64,000 bases of DNA from Kaistia defluvii (GCF_026343955.1 NZ_JAPKNI010000008.1:62001-126000); one strand, 5' to 3'. Shown: positions 1 through 9,724, counted from the stretch's first letter. The notes: generated by a model from the letters alone, not told the origin. Translations and numbers: made by a program.

Positions 1-415
1 GGACTTCCAGGCCGACCAGCGCGATCTTGAGATAGCCGGCCTTGCGCAGCAGGTTCATCACGTCCATCAGCGCGCGATAGGCGACCGCCTCGTCGGCGCG
101 CAGGAAGATGCGGGCTTCCTTGTCGCCGGAGGTGAAGCGGTCGAGCGTGGCCGCGAGGGCTTCGCGCCGCACGGGATCATTGCCGACATGCAGCGCCAGG
201 TCCGACTTCAGCGTCAGGTAGAGCGGCTCGTCGGGACGCGCCTTCGGCTGTGCGGTCGAGGCCGGCAGGTCGATGTCGATGTCGACGGTGGCGAGCGGCG
301 CCGCCACCATGAAGATGATCAGCAGCACCAGCATCACGTCGATGAACGGCGTCACGTTGATCTCGTGGTTTTCTTCCAGCTCGCCATTGTCGCGCTGACG
401 GATGCCCCCGGCCAT
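1..415 (-). CDS. exbD: ExbD/TolR-family biopolymer transport protein (3' end outside window)
   Basis: Inner-membrane component of the ExbB-ExbD-TonB energy-transduction complex that powers outer-membrane receptors. The protein begins MAGGIRQRDNGELEENHEIN and continues VTPFIDVMLVLLIIFMVAAP, the diagnostic ExbD segment: one transmembrane helix preceded by the conserved Asp (PFIDVML) needed for proton use. A periplasmic domain follows and runs off the left edge. The ATG at 413-415 was chosen because it lies just after the ExbB stop (6 nt apart) and gives a standard ExbD N-terminus. It is the last visible gene of the heme-uptake operon; tonB may lie further left. Identification is secure; the exact end is not visible. 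Confidence 0.93.
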   Translation of the reverse strand, partial: MAGGIRQRDNGELEENHEINVTPFIDVMLVLLIIFMVAAPLATVDIDIDLPASTAQPKARPDEPLYLTLKSDLALHVGNDPVRREALAATLDRFTSGDKEARIFLRADEAVAYRALMDVMNLLRKAGYLKIALVGLEV

Positions 416-420
416 GGCGA

Positions 421-1428
<1,008 letters not shown>

Positions 1429-1623
1429 CTCTCGGCTCGGAGGGCTGCAGGCTGCGGACGGCGTTCGACCCGGCCGCAAGGCCTGGATCGTCGCGATCCC
1501 GCAGGACAGGAGTCTGGGTGCCGACGGGCGATTGCCCTGGGTGCCTGAGGGGAGCGGCGGCAGGCCGGTTCGCCCGCCGCCCGCATGCTAGTCGTGTGGG
1601 CCAGCGTGTCGCTGGGGCGGATG

Positions 1624-2226
1624 TCAGGCGAAGACGTCCGTCACCAGGCCATGCACGCGGCGGAACGCGGCCCTGGCGCCTTCGATCATGCGAGCCTCTT
1701 CGGCCTCGTCGAGTTCGAGCGCGTCGAGAGCGGCGGTAAATGTCTTCCAGTGCAGGCCGCGGCCTTCCGGCGCGCCGGCGAGATGGCGGGCGCCGAAATC
1801 TTCCGACAGGCCGAGCTTGGCGGCTTCCTTGATCAGGAAGGCGGCGCCGAGATTGGAGCCCTCCGCGACATAGAGCCAGCCGAGCGCGGTCGGGATGTCG
1901 GCCTCGCCGCTGAAAACAGGCGCCGTCGCCGGGGCAGGGGTCGCGACTTCGAGATCGCCAAGGTCCTGCTCGACGTCGCCGAAGCGCCGGCGGCCGGCGA
2001 GGTCGGGCAGCAGGCGGTCGAGATCCGGGTTGGCGTAGAGCGCGTCGATGTCGCGATGGAACTGATGCTGCACCTGCAGGAACAGCGCATAGCGATCGCG
2101 GCTTTCGAACGGCCGGCCGGCCATGATCGACTGATCCAGCCGCCGATGGGTCTCGGTGGTCTCGGCCTTCAGCAGCTTGGCGCGGCCGACTTCGAGCGGC
2201 GTCATCCGTTCCATCGTCTCGCTCAT
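1624..2226 (-). CDS. Biliverdin-producing heme oxygenase
   Basis: A 200-residue protein of the bacterial heme oxygenase family (HemO/BphO type, PF01126), which opens heme to biliverdin, CO and iron in the cytoplasm. The diagnostic segment is GWLYVAEGSNLGAAFLIKEA near residues 116-135, matching the glycine-rich distal helix over the heme. The proximal histidine is probably the one in TTETHRRLDQ near residue 27. It sits between the TonB receptor and exbB on the same strand, so it is the intracellular iron-release step of the uptake operon. A BphO role (making chromophore for a phytochrome) is the alternative, but no phytochrome is nearby. The heme-operon context and size make the uptake role the better call. 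Confidence 0.9.
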   Translation of the reverse strand: MSETMERMTPLEVGRAKLLKAETTETHRRLDQSIMAGRPFESRDRYALFLQVQHQFHRDIDALYANPDLDRLLPDLAGRRRFGDVEQDLGDLEVATPAPATAPVFSGEADIPTALGWLYVAEGSNLGAAFLIKEAAKLGLSEDFGARHLAGAPEGRGLHWKTFTAALDALELDEAEEARMIEGARAAFRRVHGLVTDVFA

Positions 2227-2272
2227 GCGGGGAGTCTTTCCATAAAAGTTGACTTTCGCGCCTTGGTATAGC

Positions 2273-2526
2273 TCAGAACGTGGCTGTCAAGCTTGCTCGA
2301 AGGGAACGCCCCGGCGCAGGCATCCATCCAAGCATAAGCGCGTCCATGTAGTCGGCGTCCGTCGGATTGTCGACGGTCGCACCTCGAGATCGCCGTCGGG
2401 CATGCGCACCGCTGCCGTGACCGTGCCGCTCTTCCTCGGCGGAACATGCAACGGCGCATAGTCGTTCTGGTCGCAGCGTGCCGATGGCAGACGGGGCTCG
2501 GAGCGGTTGCATGTCGAGGGAACCTT
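2273..2526 (-). pseudogene. Decayed C-terminus of a second TonB-dependent receptor
   Basis: No intact gene occupies 2227-2603. Two frames on the minus strand reproduce pieces of the C-terminal beta-barrel of the adjacent receptor. One frame (about 2370-2526) reads ...CDQNDYAPLHVPPRKSGTVT..., aligning with the receptor's GDYGIMNVPPKYSGTVT. A different frame (2273-2355) reads DNPTDADYMDALMLGWMPA followed by PGRSLRASLTATF and a stop, aligning with the receptor ending YYMDAMSTGPIPAPGRTLRAGLTAKF. About 60 codons between them are missing and the frame changes at the junction, so this is a paralogue or tandem duplicate reduced to its tail by internal and 5' deletion. It is not expected to make a functional protein. 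Confidence 0.72.
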
Positions 2527-2530
2527 GTTT

Positions 2531-2567
2531 CAGGGCGACCCGACCCATGGGGTGCCGGATCGCCCTG
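2531..2567 (-). terminator. Long hairpin downstream of the TonB receptor
   Basis: CAGGGCGATCCG pairs with CGGGTCGCCCTG (one G-U pair) and the stem continues with ACCC/GGGT around a CAT loop. It starts 37 nt after the receptor stop. There is no U-rich run after it, so it may be an RNA-stabilising or attenuating hairpin inside the operon rather than a true terminator. Confidence 0.45.
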
Positions 2568-2603
2568 CCTCGGGGGAGGAGCGGGGTGTCTGGCGCTGGA
2601 TGC

Positions 2604-5174
2604 CTAGAACTTCGCCGTCAGGCCGGCGCGCAGGGTGCGGCCGGGCGCGGGGATCGGGCCGGTCGACATGGCATCCATGTAGTAGCGGTCGCCAATGTTC
2701 TCGGCGCTGAAGTCGAGAGTGACGTCCTTGCTCACCTTGTAGCTGCCGAACAGGTCGACGATCGTCGACTTGTTCCAGACCGTCGGCGGGTTGACCGCGC
2801 CCGGAGCCAGCGCGTAGCCGCCGAGGCGCTCGCCGAAGGAGTAGACGCGCGTGCCGATCTCCAGCCTCTCGTCGAACAGGCGGGCGCCGACCGTGACCGT
2901 GCCCGAATATTTCGGCGGGACGTTCATGATGCCGTAGTCGCCGGCGGCGGCGGCTGCGCCGCAGACGCCGTTGCTGCCGCAGAATTCGATGTCGTCATAT
3001 TTGGTGAAGCCGGCCTCGACGAAGAACTTGCCCGTGTCGTAGCGCGCGGACAGCTCGTAGCCGCGGAACTCGGCCTGGTCGATGTTCGTCCAGGTGTAGG
3101 TCGAGTAGGGCGCGCGGACGCGGACGATGTAGTCGTCGTAATTGTTGTCGAAATAAACGGCCTTGAAGCGAAGGGCGTCGCCGACGGTGAACACGCCGTC
3201 CCGCTTCACGTTGAAGCCGAATTCGACGTTCTTGGAGACCTCAGGCTGCAGGTCGGGGTTCTGGACCACGGAGCCGATGCCGATCACCGACCACTCGCGC
3301 AGGCTCGGCGGTCGCCAGCCCTCCGTGTAGGAGGCGAAGAGCTGCAGGCCGTCGAGCGGCATCACCGTGACGGTGGCCGAGGGATTGACGCGCGAGCCGC
3401 TGCCGGACGGCAGGGAGGAGAGAGCCTCGCTCTTGCCCTCGGCCTCATAGCTGTCATAGCGGAGGCCGCCTTCCAGCCGCAGCCAGTCCGTGACGTCCAG
3501 CCGGGTCTGGTTGAAGGCGCTCCAGAGCAGGCGGTCGCCATTCGGGTTGGAGTTGATGTAGATCGGCACGTCCGGGGCCGAGGGCGAGAAGACATAGCTC
3601 TGGGTCTCGCGGGCTCGCTCGTCGACGAATTCCAGACCGTTGTTGAGGGTCAGGAGGCCGAATCCCGTCTCGACGGTCGAGCGGTTCGAGATGTCTCCGC
3701 CATAGGTCCGCACATGGGTCTTGCCGTCCGCGTCGTATCCATAGGTGTTGGAGCGCAGCGTCTGGCTGAAGGTGTCGACGTCCGTGGCCCAGAGATTGGC
3801 CGTGACGTCGACGTAGTCATTGCCGGCCGGGTCATACTTGTAGGTCGACGTGAAGGTGTTGGTCGTCGTCTCGCTGAGGCCGAATTGGTTCGGCGGGTAG
3901 TCCGGAGTCGCGAACCCAAGAAGGGTCTCGTTGTTCTCGCCATATTTGTTGTTGTAGCGGATGTAGCCGAGCTCCAGGGACTGCCCATCGCCCCAATTGA
4001 CTTTGCCTTTGGTGAGAAGCGTCGTCGTATTCTGCGAGGTGTTCAACACCTCGTCGCCGGGGCCGAAGAACGAGAACTTCTTCTCCGACGGGAATCTCGA
4101 GGCATTTCGGCTGGTGTTGAAGGTCGCGGCGCCGTTCTTGCCGGCGAAGTAGTTGCCCTGCTTGTTGCGCGCGAAGGCGGCGACGAATTCGTAGTTGTCC
4201 TCGACCAGACCGGCGGCGAGATTGCCGTTCCAGGCGTCGCCGTTGAAGCCGGGCGGGCCGTTGTCGATCGTCGTCGTTCCCGCTTCCGGCGGGCTCTGCG
4301 TGTTGGTGCCCAGCCGGCCGCGCAGGCGGGCGCCATAGGTCTGTCCCTCGGCCACGATGTCGCGCGCGTTGATCGTCCGCATGTTGACGACGCCGCCCAT
4401 CGCGCCCGTACCGCCCGCGCCGCTATAGGGGCCCTTGTTGATGTCGACGCCCGCCAGCAGGTCCGGATCGACATAGACCTCGTTGCGGCTGCCGCGATAG
4501 CCGCGATAGGAGCCGTTGGTCTGTCGTGTGCCGTCGACCATGACGTTGACGCGGCTCTGGCCCTGCAGGCCGCGGATGTTCAGGTCCATCGAGGCGCCGA
4601 CGCGGTTGCCGACCGCGTTGACGCCGGGCGTGTTGCGGAAGATGTCGCCGACCGAGGTCGGCGGCGTGCGCTGGATCTGCGCTTCCGAGACATGGGCGAC
4701 CGATCCGGGCGAGGCGAAGGGGAGGTCCGACGCCGTCGTCGTCCCGCCCGCTGTCACGTCGATGGTGTCGAGGACGGTGGCGCCCTCCGTCGAGACCGGC
4801 ACGCCGGGCGATCCCGCCGGGCCGATCGCCACCGTCGTGGCATTGGGAAAGGAGAAGACGAGGCCCGATCCCGCGAGGATGCGGGCGAGTGCCTCGTCGC
4901 GGCTGGCGCGGCCCGCCAGGCCGGGCGACGTCCTGCCGGTGGCCGAGGCGGCCAGATAGGTCACCTGCAGGCCAGACTGGCGGCCGAAAAGGACCAGCGC
5001 CTGGCTGAGCGGACCCGCGGGAATGTTGAATTCCACGGCCTGGGCCGCTTGGGCCCAGGCGGCGGGCGCCATGGCCGTCCCGGCGCCGATCGCCGTCGTC
5101 AGCATCCACGCAGCGACAAGCGCGTGGCGCGCCTCGCGTCCGTGCGCCGTCGCATTCCCCCAATTCCGCATCAT
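2604..5174 (-). CDS. TonB-dependent outer-membrane receptor with STN signalling domain (heme/hemophore type)
   Basis: 856-residue receptor. Signal peptide about residues 1-41 (ends AAWAQA). An STN (secretin/TonB N-terminal) domain follows at about 47-115 (EFNIPAGPLSQALVLFGRQS...), the periplasmic domain that talks to a FecR-type anti-sigma. Then come a plug domain (LNIRGLQGQSRVNVMVDGTR) and a 22-strand barrel ending in aromatic F. The sigma and FecR genes immediately upstream fit ligand-triggered induction of its own operon. The motif corresponding to FRAP/NPNL of heme receptors is present as WRPP...NPDL, but I see no histidine between the two halves, where heme receptors usually have one. 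The heme assignment therefore rests mainly on the neighbouring heme oxygenase. A siderophore ligand remains possible. Confidence 0.9.
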   Translation of the reverse strand: MMRNWGNATAHGREARHALVAAWMLTTAIGAGTAMAPAAWAQAAQAVEFNIPAGPLSQALVLFGRQSGLQVTYLAASATGRTSPGLAGRASRDEALARILAGSGLVFSFPNATTVAIGPAGSPGVPVSTEGATVLDTIDVTAGGTTTASDLPFASPGSVAHVSEAQIQRTPPTSVGDIFRNTPGVNAVGNRVGASMDLNIRGLQGQSRVNVMVDGTRQTNGSYRGYRGSRNEVYVDPDLLAGVDINKGPYSGAGGTGAMGGVVNMRTINARDIVAEGQTYGARLRGRLGTNTQSPPEAGTTTIDNGPPGFNGDAWNGNLAAGLVEDNYEFVAAFARNKQGNYFAGKNGAATFNTSRNASRFPSEKKFSFFGPGDEVLNTSQNTTTLLTKGKVNWGDGQSLELGYIRYNNKYGENNETLLGFATPDYPPNQFGLSETTTNTFTSTYKYDPAGNDYVDVTANLWATDVDTFSQTLRSNTYGYDADGKTHVRTYGGDISNRSTVETGFGLLTLNNGLEFVDERARETQSYVFSPSAPDVPIYINSNPNGDRLLWSAFNQTRLDVTDWLRLEGGLRYDSYEAEGKSEALSSLPSGSGSRVNPSATVTVMPLDGLQLFASYTEGWRPPSLREWSVIGIGSVVQNPDLQPEVSKNVEFGFNVKRDGVFTVGDALRFKAVYFDNNYDDYIVRVRAPYSTYTWTNIDQAEFRGYELSARYDTGKFFVEAGFTKYDDIEFCGSNGVCGAAAAAGDYGIMNVPPKYSGTVTVGARLFDERLEIGTRVYSFGERLGGYALAPGAVNPPTVWNKSTIVDLFGSYKVSKDVTLDFSAENIGDRYYMDAMSTGPIPAPGRTLRAGLTAKF

Positions 5175-5329
5175 GGCCTGGCAGTTCCCGTTGTTGGCGT
5201 GAGAGCGGGATGCCGTGCCTGAATGCTGGGTAGTGCTGTCCCTGCTGCTGATACAAACCGGACGCCGGGATTTTCACCCCGAGGGCACATTTTTTTCGCC
5301 GGCGGGGATGGCTATGTTCGCTCTGGCGT

Positions 5330-6289
5330 TCAGAGCGGCGAGATCACCGTCAGGAAGGACGAGGCCTGGCGCACGCGACCGCCGGCCGGCAGTACGACCG
5401 CCTCCAGCGCGCGACGCGGATCGCTGAGGTCGAACAGGCCGCTGACGCGCTGCGCGCCGACGAACGGGTCGGCGATGACGATCCGCCCGGGCACCCAGCG
5501 GCCGATCCGCGCCACGAGCGCCGAGACCAACTCCCGATCGGCCAGGATCAGATTGTCGCGCCAGCCGCCGATCTGGCCCGGCTCGCGCCGGCCGCGCTCG
5601 ACGAGCTGTGCGGCGGCGTCGAAGCGCATCCAGTCGCCGGCCGCGAGATCGAGCGAAGGGATGGCCGGCCCGTCGATCCGCGTCTCGACCTCGCCGGCGT
5701 CGACAGACACGCTGGCAATGCCGGCATCGCTCGTGATGTCGAAGACGGCTGCCTGCGCGATCGCGGCGAGCGGGCCGGACTGGACCTGGAACGGGCGCCT
5801 CGGATCTCGGGCGACCTCGAAGAACGACATGCCCTTGAGCAAGGTGAGGTCGCGCTGCGTCTCGCCGAAACGAATGGCGATCGCCGTGTCCGGGCCGAGC
5901 GTCGCCACGCTGCCATCGGGGAGGGCGACGCGGCGGATCTCCCCCTTGTCGGTGACATGGTCGGCGCGGGCGCGCAGGATCGCGTCCGGCCCGAAAAGCG
6001 ACCCGGCCGCCAGCGCGCCGAGGCCGACCGCACCGCCGAGCATGAGATGGCGCCGCGAGGGCGCGGCGCTCCGGCGCCGCGCGGCCTTCGCCTGCTCGGT
6101 CAGCACCTTGCCGCTCATGCCGTGGATTTCATGAACCTGCCGCCAGATGCGTTGGTACTCGGGACCGCGGGCACGCCAGGCGCGGACCCGCTCGATCGCG
6201 ACCGGATTGTCGGGGGCTGCCTGCAGGCGGATGACCAGATCGATCGCCTCGTCGAGAAGCCGGTCCGTGTCTGGCGTCAGATCACTCAT
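5330..6289 (-). CDS. FecR-family anti-sigma factor / signal transducer
   Basis: 319-residue inner-membrane regulator of the FecR family. The N-terminal cytoplasmic part (about 1-80) contains the sigma-binding DUF4880-like region (residues 8-55, with RAWRARGPEYQRIWRQV). One membrane helix follows at about 82-100 (LMLGGAVGLGALAAGSLFG), then a periplasmic FecR domain with VALPDGSVATLGPDTAIAI and FEVARDPRRPFQVQSG. It lies between the sigma gene and the receptor gene, the classic fecI-fecR-fecA order, so it should couple receptor occupancy in the outer membrane to sigma release. The start ATG at 6289 is 100 nt after the sigma stop. A 155-nt gap precedes the receptor, enough for a second, sigma-dependent promoter. 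Confidence 0.9.
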   Translation of the reverse strand: MSDLTPDTDRLLDEAIDLVIRLQAAPDNPVAIERVRAWRARGPEYQRIWRQVHEIHGMSGKVLTEQAKAARRRSAAPSRRHLMLGGAVGLGALAAGSLFGPDAILRARADHVTDKGEIRRVALPDGSVATLGPDTAIAIRFGETQRDLTLLKGMSFFEVARDPRRPFQVQSGPLAAIAQAAVFDITSDAGIASVSVDAGEVETRIDGPAIPSLDLAAGDWMRFDAAAQLVERGRREPGQIGGWRDNLILADRELVSALVARIGRWVPGRIVIADPFVGAQRVSGLFDLSDPRRALEAVVLPAGGRVRQASSFLTVISPL

Positions 6290-6389
6290 GCCGCTCCTCC
6301 GCCCATCGGCCCGCGTCGCGGCCGAGCCCCGTCCGTCCCGTTCCCGGGCCGTGGCGCGGCGCTCTTTTCCTCGCGTCCGGCATGTTCGC

Positions 6390-6893
6390 TCACAGCCCGC
6401 CGGTGCGCAGCACGATATGCCGGTAGGCTTCCCGGATCAGCGCCCAGGTCCGCGTGGTCGACAGGCCGAGGTCCTGCCCGATGGCGGCGATCGTCTGGCC
6501 GCCAAGGCGGTGGCGCTCGAAGGCGAGACGTGTCCGATCCGGCAACTCGGCCAGCGCCGCCTCGACCTGTCGCAATCGCTGGCGGTCGTAGATCACTGCC
6601 TCGGGCGAGGGCGCCGGATCCGCGACCCGCGTCAGCACGTCATCCGCCACATCGAGCATGGCCGAGCGCCGGATACGCTGGATGTGGTTGATGCTGAGAT
6701 GGCGCGAGACCTGGTGCAGGTAGGCGCGCGGATTGTGGTGCAGCGTGCCGTCCTGCGGCGGCGATGCCAGAACGCGCAGGAAGGTATCCTGTGTGATGTC
6801 GGCGGCCGTTTCCTCGGGGAGCCCGCGCCGCCGCAGTGCACGCGTGATCTCCTTGGCGTGGCGCCGAAACAGGCTCTGTATGTCCCAGCTCAT
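6390..6893 (-). CDS. ECF RNA polymerase sigma factor, FecI type
   Basis: 167-residue extracytoplasmic-function sigma factor: region 2 at about residues 10-75 (DITQDTFLRVLASP, NPRAYLHQVSRHLSINHIQR) and region 4 at about 110-160 (ALAELPDRTRLAFERHRLGG, then a helix-turn-helix QTIAAIGQDLGLSTTRTWAL). The start was set at the ATG at 6893 (MSWDIQSLF), because this gives the normal FecI N-terminus. An upstream in-frame ATG at 6986 would add 31 arginine/proline-rich residues with no family match. Together with the FecR and TonB receptor genes it forms a cell-surface signalling system. It probably drives transcription of the receptor operon when the ligand is bound. Confidence 0.9.
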   Translation of the reverse strand: MSWDIQSLFRRHAKEITRALRRRGLPEETAADITQDTFLRVLASPPQDGTLHHNPRAYLHQVSRHLSINHIQRIRRSAMLDVADDVLTRVADPAPSPEAVIYDRQRLRQVEAALAELPDRTRLAFERHRLGGQTIAAIGQDLGLSTTRTWALIREAYRHIVLRTGGL

Positions 6894-7180
6894 GCCCTGG
6901 CGCTCGCGCTGCCTTCGCCCGGCCGACCCCGCCATCGGGCCGGGGCATGGCAGCCTTCGGCCTTCGTGCAGGACGGGCGCGGACACGATCGGCGCTGCCA
7001 GCCGCGCGAGCGGATCCGGACAGGGCCTTCGGAACTATCGGTCGTGGACGTCGCAGTCATGGGAGTCGCGGTCATGGGCGTAGCGCGGGGTGGGGGAGGA
7101 GAGCCGCGCCGCCGACAGGGCGAGCGGTTCCGCCTGCTGCCGGAATAGCCCGAGCATAAAAGTGGTGCAACAACAATGAT

Positions 7181-7200
7181 TTAGAGGCTTTCTAAGCCTC
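7181..7200. promoter_or_regulatory. Possible iron-control-like box / short hairpin
   Basis: TTTAGAGGCTTTCTAAG resembles the TTTAGAA-N3-TTCTAAA iron control element recognized by Irr in Hyphomicrobiales, but with mismatches. The same bases also form a 7-bp hairpin (GAGGCTT, loop TCT, AAGCCTC). It lies about 290 nt upstream of the sigma gene of the iron/heme operon. Weak evidence; either reading is possible. Confidence 0.25.
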
Positions 7201-7319
7201 GCCTTCGTCGTCGCTAAACTTGGGGATCGGCGTGTCGGCGGGATTGGCGCCGGATCGTGGCGGGAGGGCGCGCCCCTCATCCCCGGCGGGATCGCGTGCG
7301 GGCTGATGGAAATCCAGCC

Positions 7320-7328
7320 GGTCAGACC
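7320..7328. promoter_or_regulatory. GGTCAGACC box 1
   Basis: Perfect palindromic core GGTCAGACC (GGTC/GACC around A). It matches the core found in the promoter of the FCD-GntR gene at 21738, but lacks the outer T...A bases. It is the most distal of three boxes upstream of the importer operon. Confidence 0.35.
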
Positions 7329-7484
7329 TCTGGCCGCGCCGGCTCTGGCGACGCTGCCGGGCGGTGCTCTTCTCTGCCCGGAATTGCCGGAAGCCTGTCG
7401 GGCAGGCTGTTGCCGGCGGCCTGGGAGCAGGGACGTCCAGGCGCGGCTGCTGGCAAAACCGCGGGTTCAGCATGCTGGAGATAG

Positions 7485-7510
7485 CGTCCGACCGAAACCG
7501 GTCAGACCAA
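7485..7510. promoter_or_regulatory. Paired GGTCnGACC boxes 2
   Basis: GGTCAGACCAA at 7500-7510, preceded by CGTCCGACC at 7485-7493 (one mismatch), with centres 15 bp apart. Candidate auxiliary site for the FCD-GntR regulator of the importer operon. Confidence 0.4.
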
Positions 7511-7923
7511 ATTCCAGGCAGTGGGGATTGGCTGGGGTCGCGGCGTTCGGGCCGGCCGGTGCCAAGTGTAATGCGTATCCTGGAAGTCTTTCCTTTATAA
7601 TTAGGTATATAGTTCAATCGTATTCGCCTGAAAATCAATCAAAGGGTAGTCAGAACTCCAGTCAATAGCCCAGAACGGACGGCAAATGTGATTGCATGGA
7701 ATGTGGGTCGGTCAAATATAGGAAGATAGATTTGGATGGTGACATTATAGACAAATGTAATCATTGCATGCGGCCGCAATTTTCGCGGTTCTTCTTGCGA
7801 ATTTTTGCCGAATTATCGATAAATTGCCCTGTTTTTAAGCCTGATCGAGTCTTGTGCATACTGCGCCGAAAATTTGTCGTTGTCGGCGCGGGCCTGCATC
7901 GCGACGATGCTTCTACACCTGCA

Positions 7924-7936
7924 TTGGTCAGACCAG
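7924..7936. promoter_or_regulatory. FCD-GntR operator in importer promoter, TTGGTCAGACCAG
   Basis: Fits the FadR-subfamily GntR consensus (T-nGT-nnn-ACn-A). It differs from the site in front of the regulator gene (TTGGTCCGACCAG, 21736-21748) only at the central base. It lies 35 bp before the GTG start of the substrate-binding protein, where a bound repressor would block transcription. Confidence 0.6.
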
Positions 7937-7971
7937 TCGTGCGGTGCCCCTCCCATCTCAAGGAGATAGAC

Positions 7972-9654
7972 GTGCAGACATTCCCTCATACCTCCAGCGG
8001 CATGACGAGACGTCTGCCGGACGGCATTGGCGCCGCGCGGTCCCTGTGGCTGCGCAAGGCGCCGCTCAAGGGCATCTTCGCCGGCCTCGTCGGCGCCTTC
8101 ATGGCGACGACCGTGCTGGGCACCGTCGGCGCCTTCGCGCAGGACGCCAAGACCACGCTCGTCGTGGCCGCGCCGCGCACGCCGGAATCGCTGGACCAGG
8201 AATATCCGCCGACCGAAGCCGGCCATGAAGTGCGCCGCAACGTGTTCGAGCGCCTGCTGACCTACAAGCAGAAGAAGGGCGACGACGGCATCTTCTATGA
8301 AGACTTCGATACCATCGACGGCGCGCTGGCCGAGACGTGGGAAGTCTCGGACGACCGCAAGTCGATCACCTTCCACCTGCGCAAGGGCGTCAAGTCGGCG
8401 CTCGGCAACGAACTCAACGCCGACACGGTGATGTGGTCGTTCCTGCGCGGCTGGAACATGAAGTCCAATTTCCACTGGTACATGACGCAGATCTTCAAGA
8501 TCGAGGACTTCGACACCGCGTTCCAGAAGGTCGATGACTACACCGTCAAGGTCACGCTGCCCAATGCCTCGCCGCTGATCGAGCGGATCTGGATCAACAG
8601 CGATCTCGGCATTCTCGACTCGGTCGAGGTCAAGAAGCACCTGACCGATGCCGATCCGTGGGCCGCCTCCTGGCTCGCCACCAACACCGCCGCTTTCGGC
8701 CCGTATTTCATCAGCAAGTACAAGCCCGGCCAGGAAGTCGTCTACGACGCCAACCCGAACTATTTCCGCGGCGAACCGAAGCTGAAGCGCGTCATCCTGC
8801 GCGAGATGCCGACCTCGGCCAACCGCGTCGCCGCCATTCAGGCCGGCTCCGTCGACGTCGCCGAATATCTGCTGCCGCGCGAACTGGCGCTGCTCGAAAA
8901 GGCGCCCGGCGTCGAAGTGCACAAGGTGTTCGGCAACTTCATCCACCGCGTCGAGATGAACAACGCGATGCCGCCCTTCGACAACGTCAAGGTCCGGCAG
9001 GCCCTGAACTATCTGGTTCCGCGCGACGAGATCCTGAAGAGCGTCTATTTCAATACCGCGCGCTTCACCAAGAGCCCGATCTCGGAAATCTACCCGGGCT
9101 TCACGGACGAGTTCTTCGCCTATTCGAACGATCCGGCCAAGGCCAAGGCGCTGCTCGCCGAAGCCGGCTTCCCGGAAGGCTTCAAGACCCAGCTCGCCTA
9201 CCGCACCGGCGACCAGCTTGAAGAAGAAATGGCCGTCATCCTGAAGTCGGCCTTCGCCAAGGCCGGTGTCGACGTCGAACTGCTGAAGCTGCCGGCCTCG
9301 ACCCTGGTCGAGCGCTACACCAAGGGCGAAGTGCCGATGTACTTCTTCCGCGACATGGCGATCGTTCCCGATGCCGCCTATGTCGCCAATCTCTGGCTGA
9401 ACAGCGCCTCGGCGATCAACTACTCCAAGTTCAAGAGCGACGAGGTCGACCAGCTGATCGACAGCGGCCTCAAGAGCACGGATGAGCCGAAGCGCCTCGT
9501 CGACATGAAGCGCGTGCAGCAGATCACCATGGAGCAGGCCCCTTGGGTCTTCCTGATGAACCCCGGCTACCAGCTCGCCACGCGGGCCAACGTCAAGGGC
9601 TACTCCTGGTACACGCCGAACGGCAACGCCTTCTTCGACCTCTCGAAGGAATAG
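7972..9654 (+). CDS. ABC transporter substrate-binding protein, peptide (SBP_bac_5/DppA) type
   Basis: 560-residue periplasmic binding protein of cluster C (family 5), the group that binds peptides, nickel, opines and related solutes. The start is a GTG at 7972, preceded by a perfect AAGGAG at 7960-7965. No equally good ATG exists; the reading frame stays open to 7696 but that part has no ribosome site and is AT-rich leader DNA. A signal peptide follows a twin-Arg-free leader and ends ...GAFAQDAK (near residue 58). Family landmarks are LAETWEVSDDRKSITFHLRK and later YRGEPKLK-like motifs. It heads an operon with two permeases and a fused ATPase. The true ligand is not visible; the downstream ring-amide hydrolases suggest a cyclic amide or conjugate rather than ordinary dipeptides. 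Confidence 0.9.
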   Translation: MQTFPHTSSGMTRRLPDGIGAARSLWLRKAPLKGIFAGLVGAFMATTVLGTVGAFAQDAKTTLVVAAPRTPESLDQEYPPTEAGHEVRRNVFERLLTYKQKKGDDGIFYEDFDTIDGALAETWEVSDDRKSITFHLRKGVKSALGNELNADTVMWSFLRGWNMKSNFHWYMTQIFKIEDFDTAFQKVDDYTVKVTLPNASPLIERIWINSDLGILDSVEVKKHLTDADPWAASWLATNTAAFGPYFISKYKPGQEVVYDANPNYFRGEPKLKRVILREMPTSANRVAAIQAGSVDVAEYLLPRELALLEKAPGVEVHKVFGNFIHRVEMNNAMPPFDNVKVRQALNYLVPRDEILKSVYFNTARFTKSPISEIYPGFTDEFFAYSNDPAKAKALLAEAGFPEGFKTQLAYRTGDQLEEEMAVILKSAFAKAGVDVELLKLPASTLVERYTKGEVPMYFFRDMAIVPDAAYVANLWLNSASAINYSKFKSDEVDQLIDSGLKSTDEPKRLVDMKRVQQITMEQAPWVFLMNPGYQLATRANVKGYSWYTPNGNAFFDLSKE

Positions 9655-9724
9655 CGAACAGCGCGGCCTCGCCTCCGGGCGGGGCCGCATCTCCTTCTCC
9701 GGTTGCGAAGACAGGAAAGATCCG

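Larger units (their letters stand above)
6894..7971. other. 1.08-kb divergent intergenic region (sigma operon / ABC importer operon)
   Basis: I see no convincing gene here. It contains, from left to right: the leader of the sigma gene; a possible iron box/hairpin at 7181-7200; three GGTCAGACC boxes (7320, 7500, 7926) plus a near-match at 7485; and an unusually AT-rich stretch of about 7585-7865 holding a possible promoter (TTGCGA 7795-7800, 17-nt spacer, GATAAA 7818-7823) for the importer operon. A 148-codon open frame on the minus strand (7192-7638) has no recognizable domain and an Arg/Pro-rich composition typical of chance frames. Confidence 0.6.

Noticed and set aside
2478-5222. Very long open frame on the plus strand
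   Set aside because: Antisense shadow of the TonB receptor gene in GC-rich DNA; Asp/Gly/Arg/Val-rich, no domain, and the minus-strand frame has clear homology.
6894-7200. Search for a HemP/HmuP small heme-uptake protein
   Set aside because: No frame contains the conserved RLRLT...KLILTK ending; only chance frames found.
7192-7638. 148-codon minus-strand frame in the sigma/importer gap
   Set aside because: No family, Arg/Pro-rich, no ribosome site; part of it crosses the AT-rich leader and GGTCAGACC boxes.
7696-7971. N-terminal extension of the ABC binding protein
   Set aside because: In frame but without a ribosome site; would place a Cys/Lys-rich segment before the signal peptide. The GTG at 7972 has a perfect AAGGAG.
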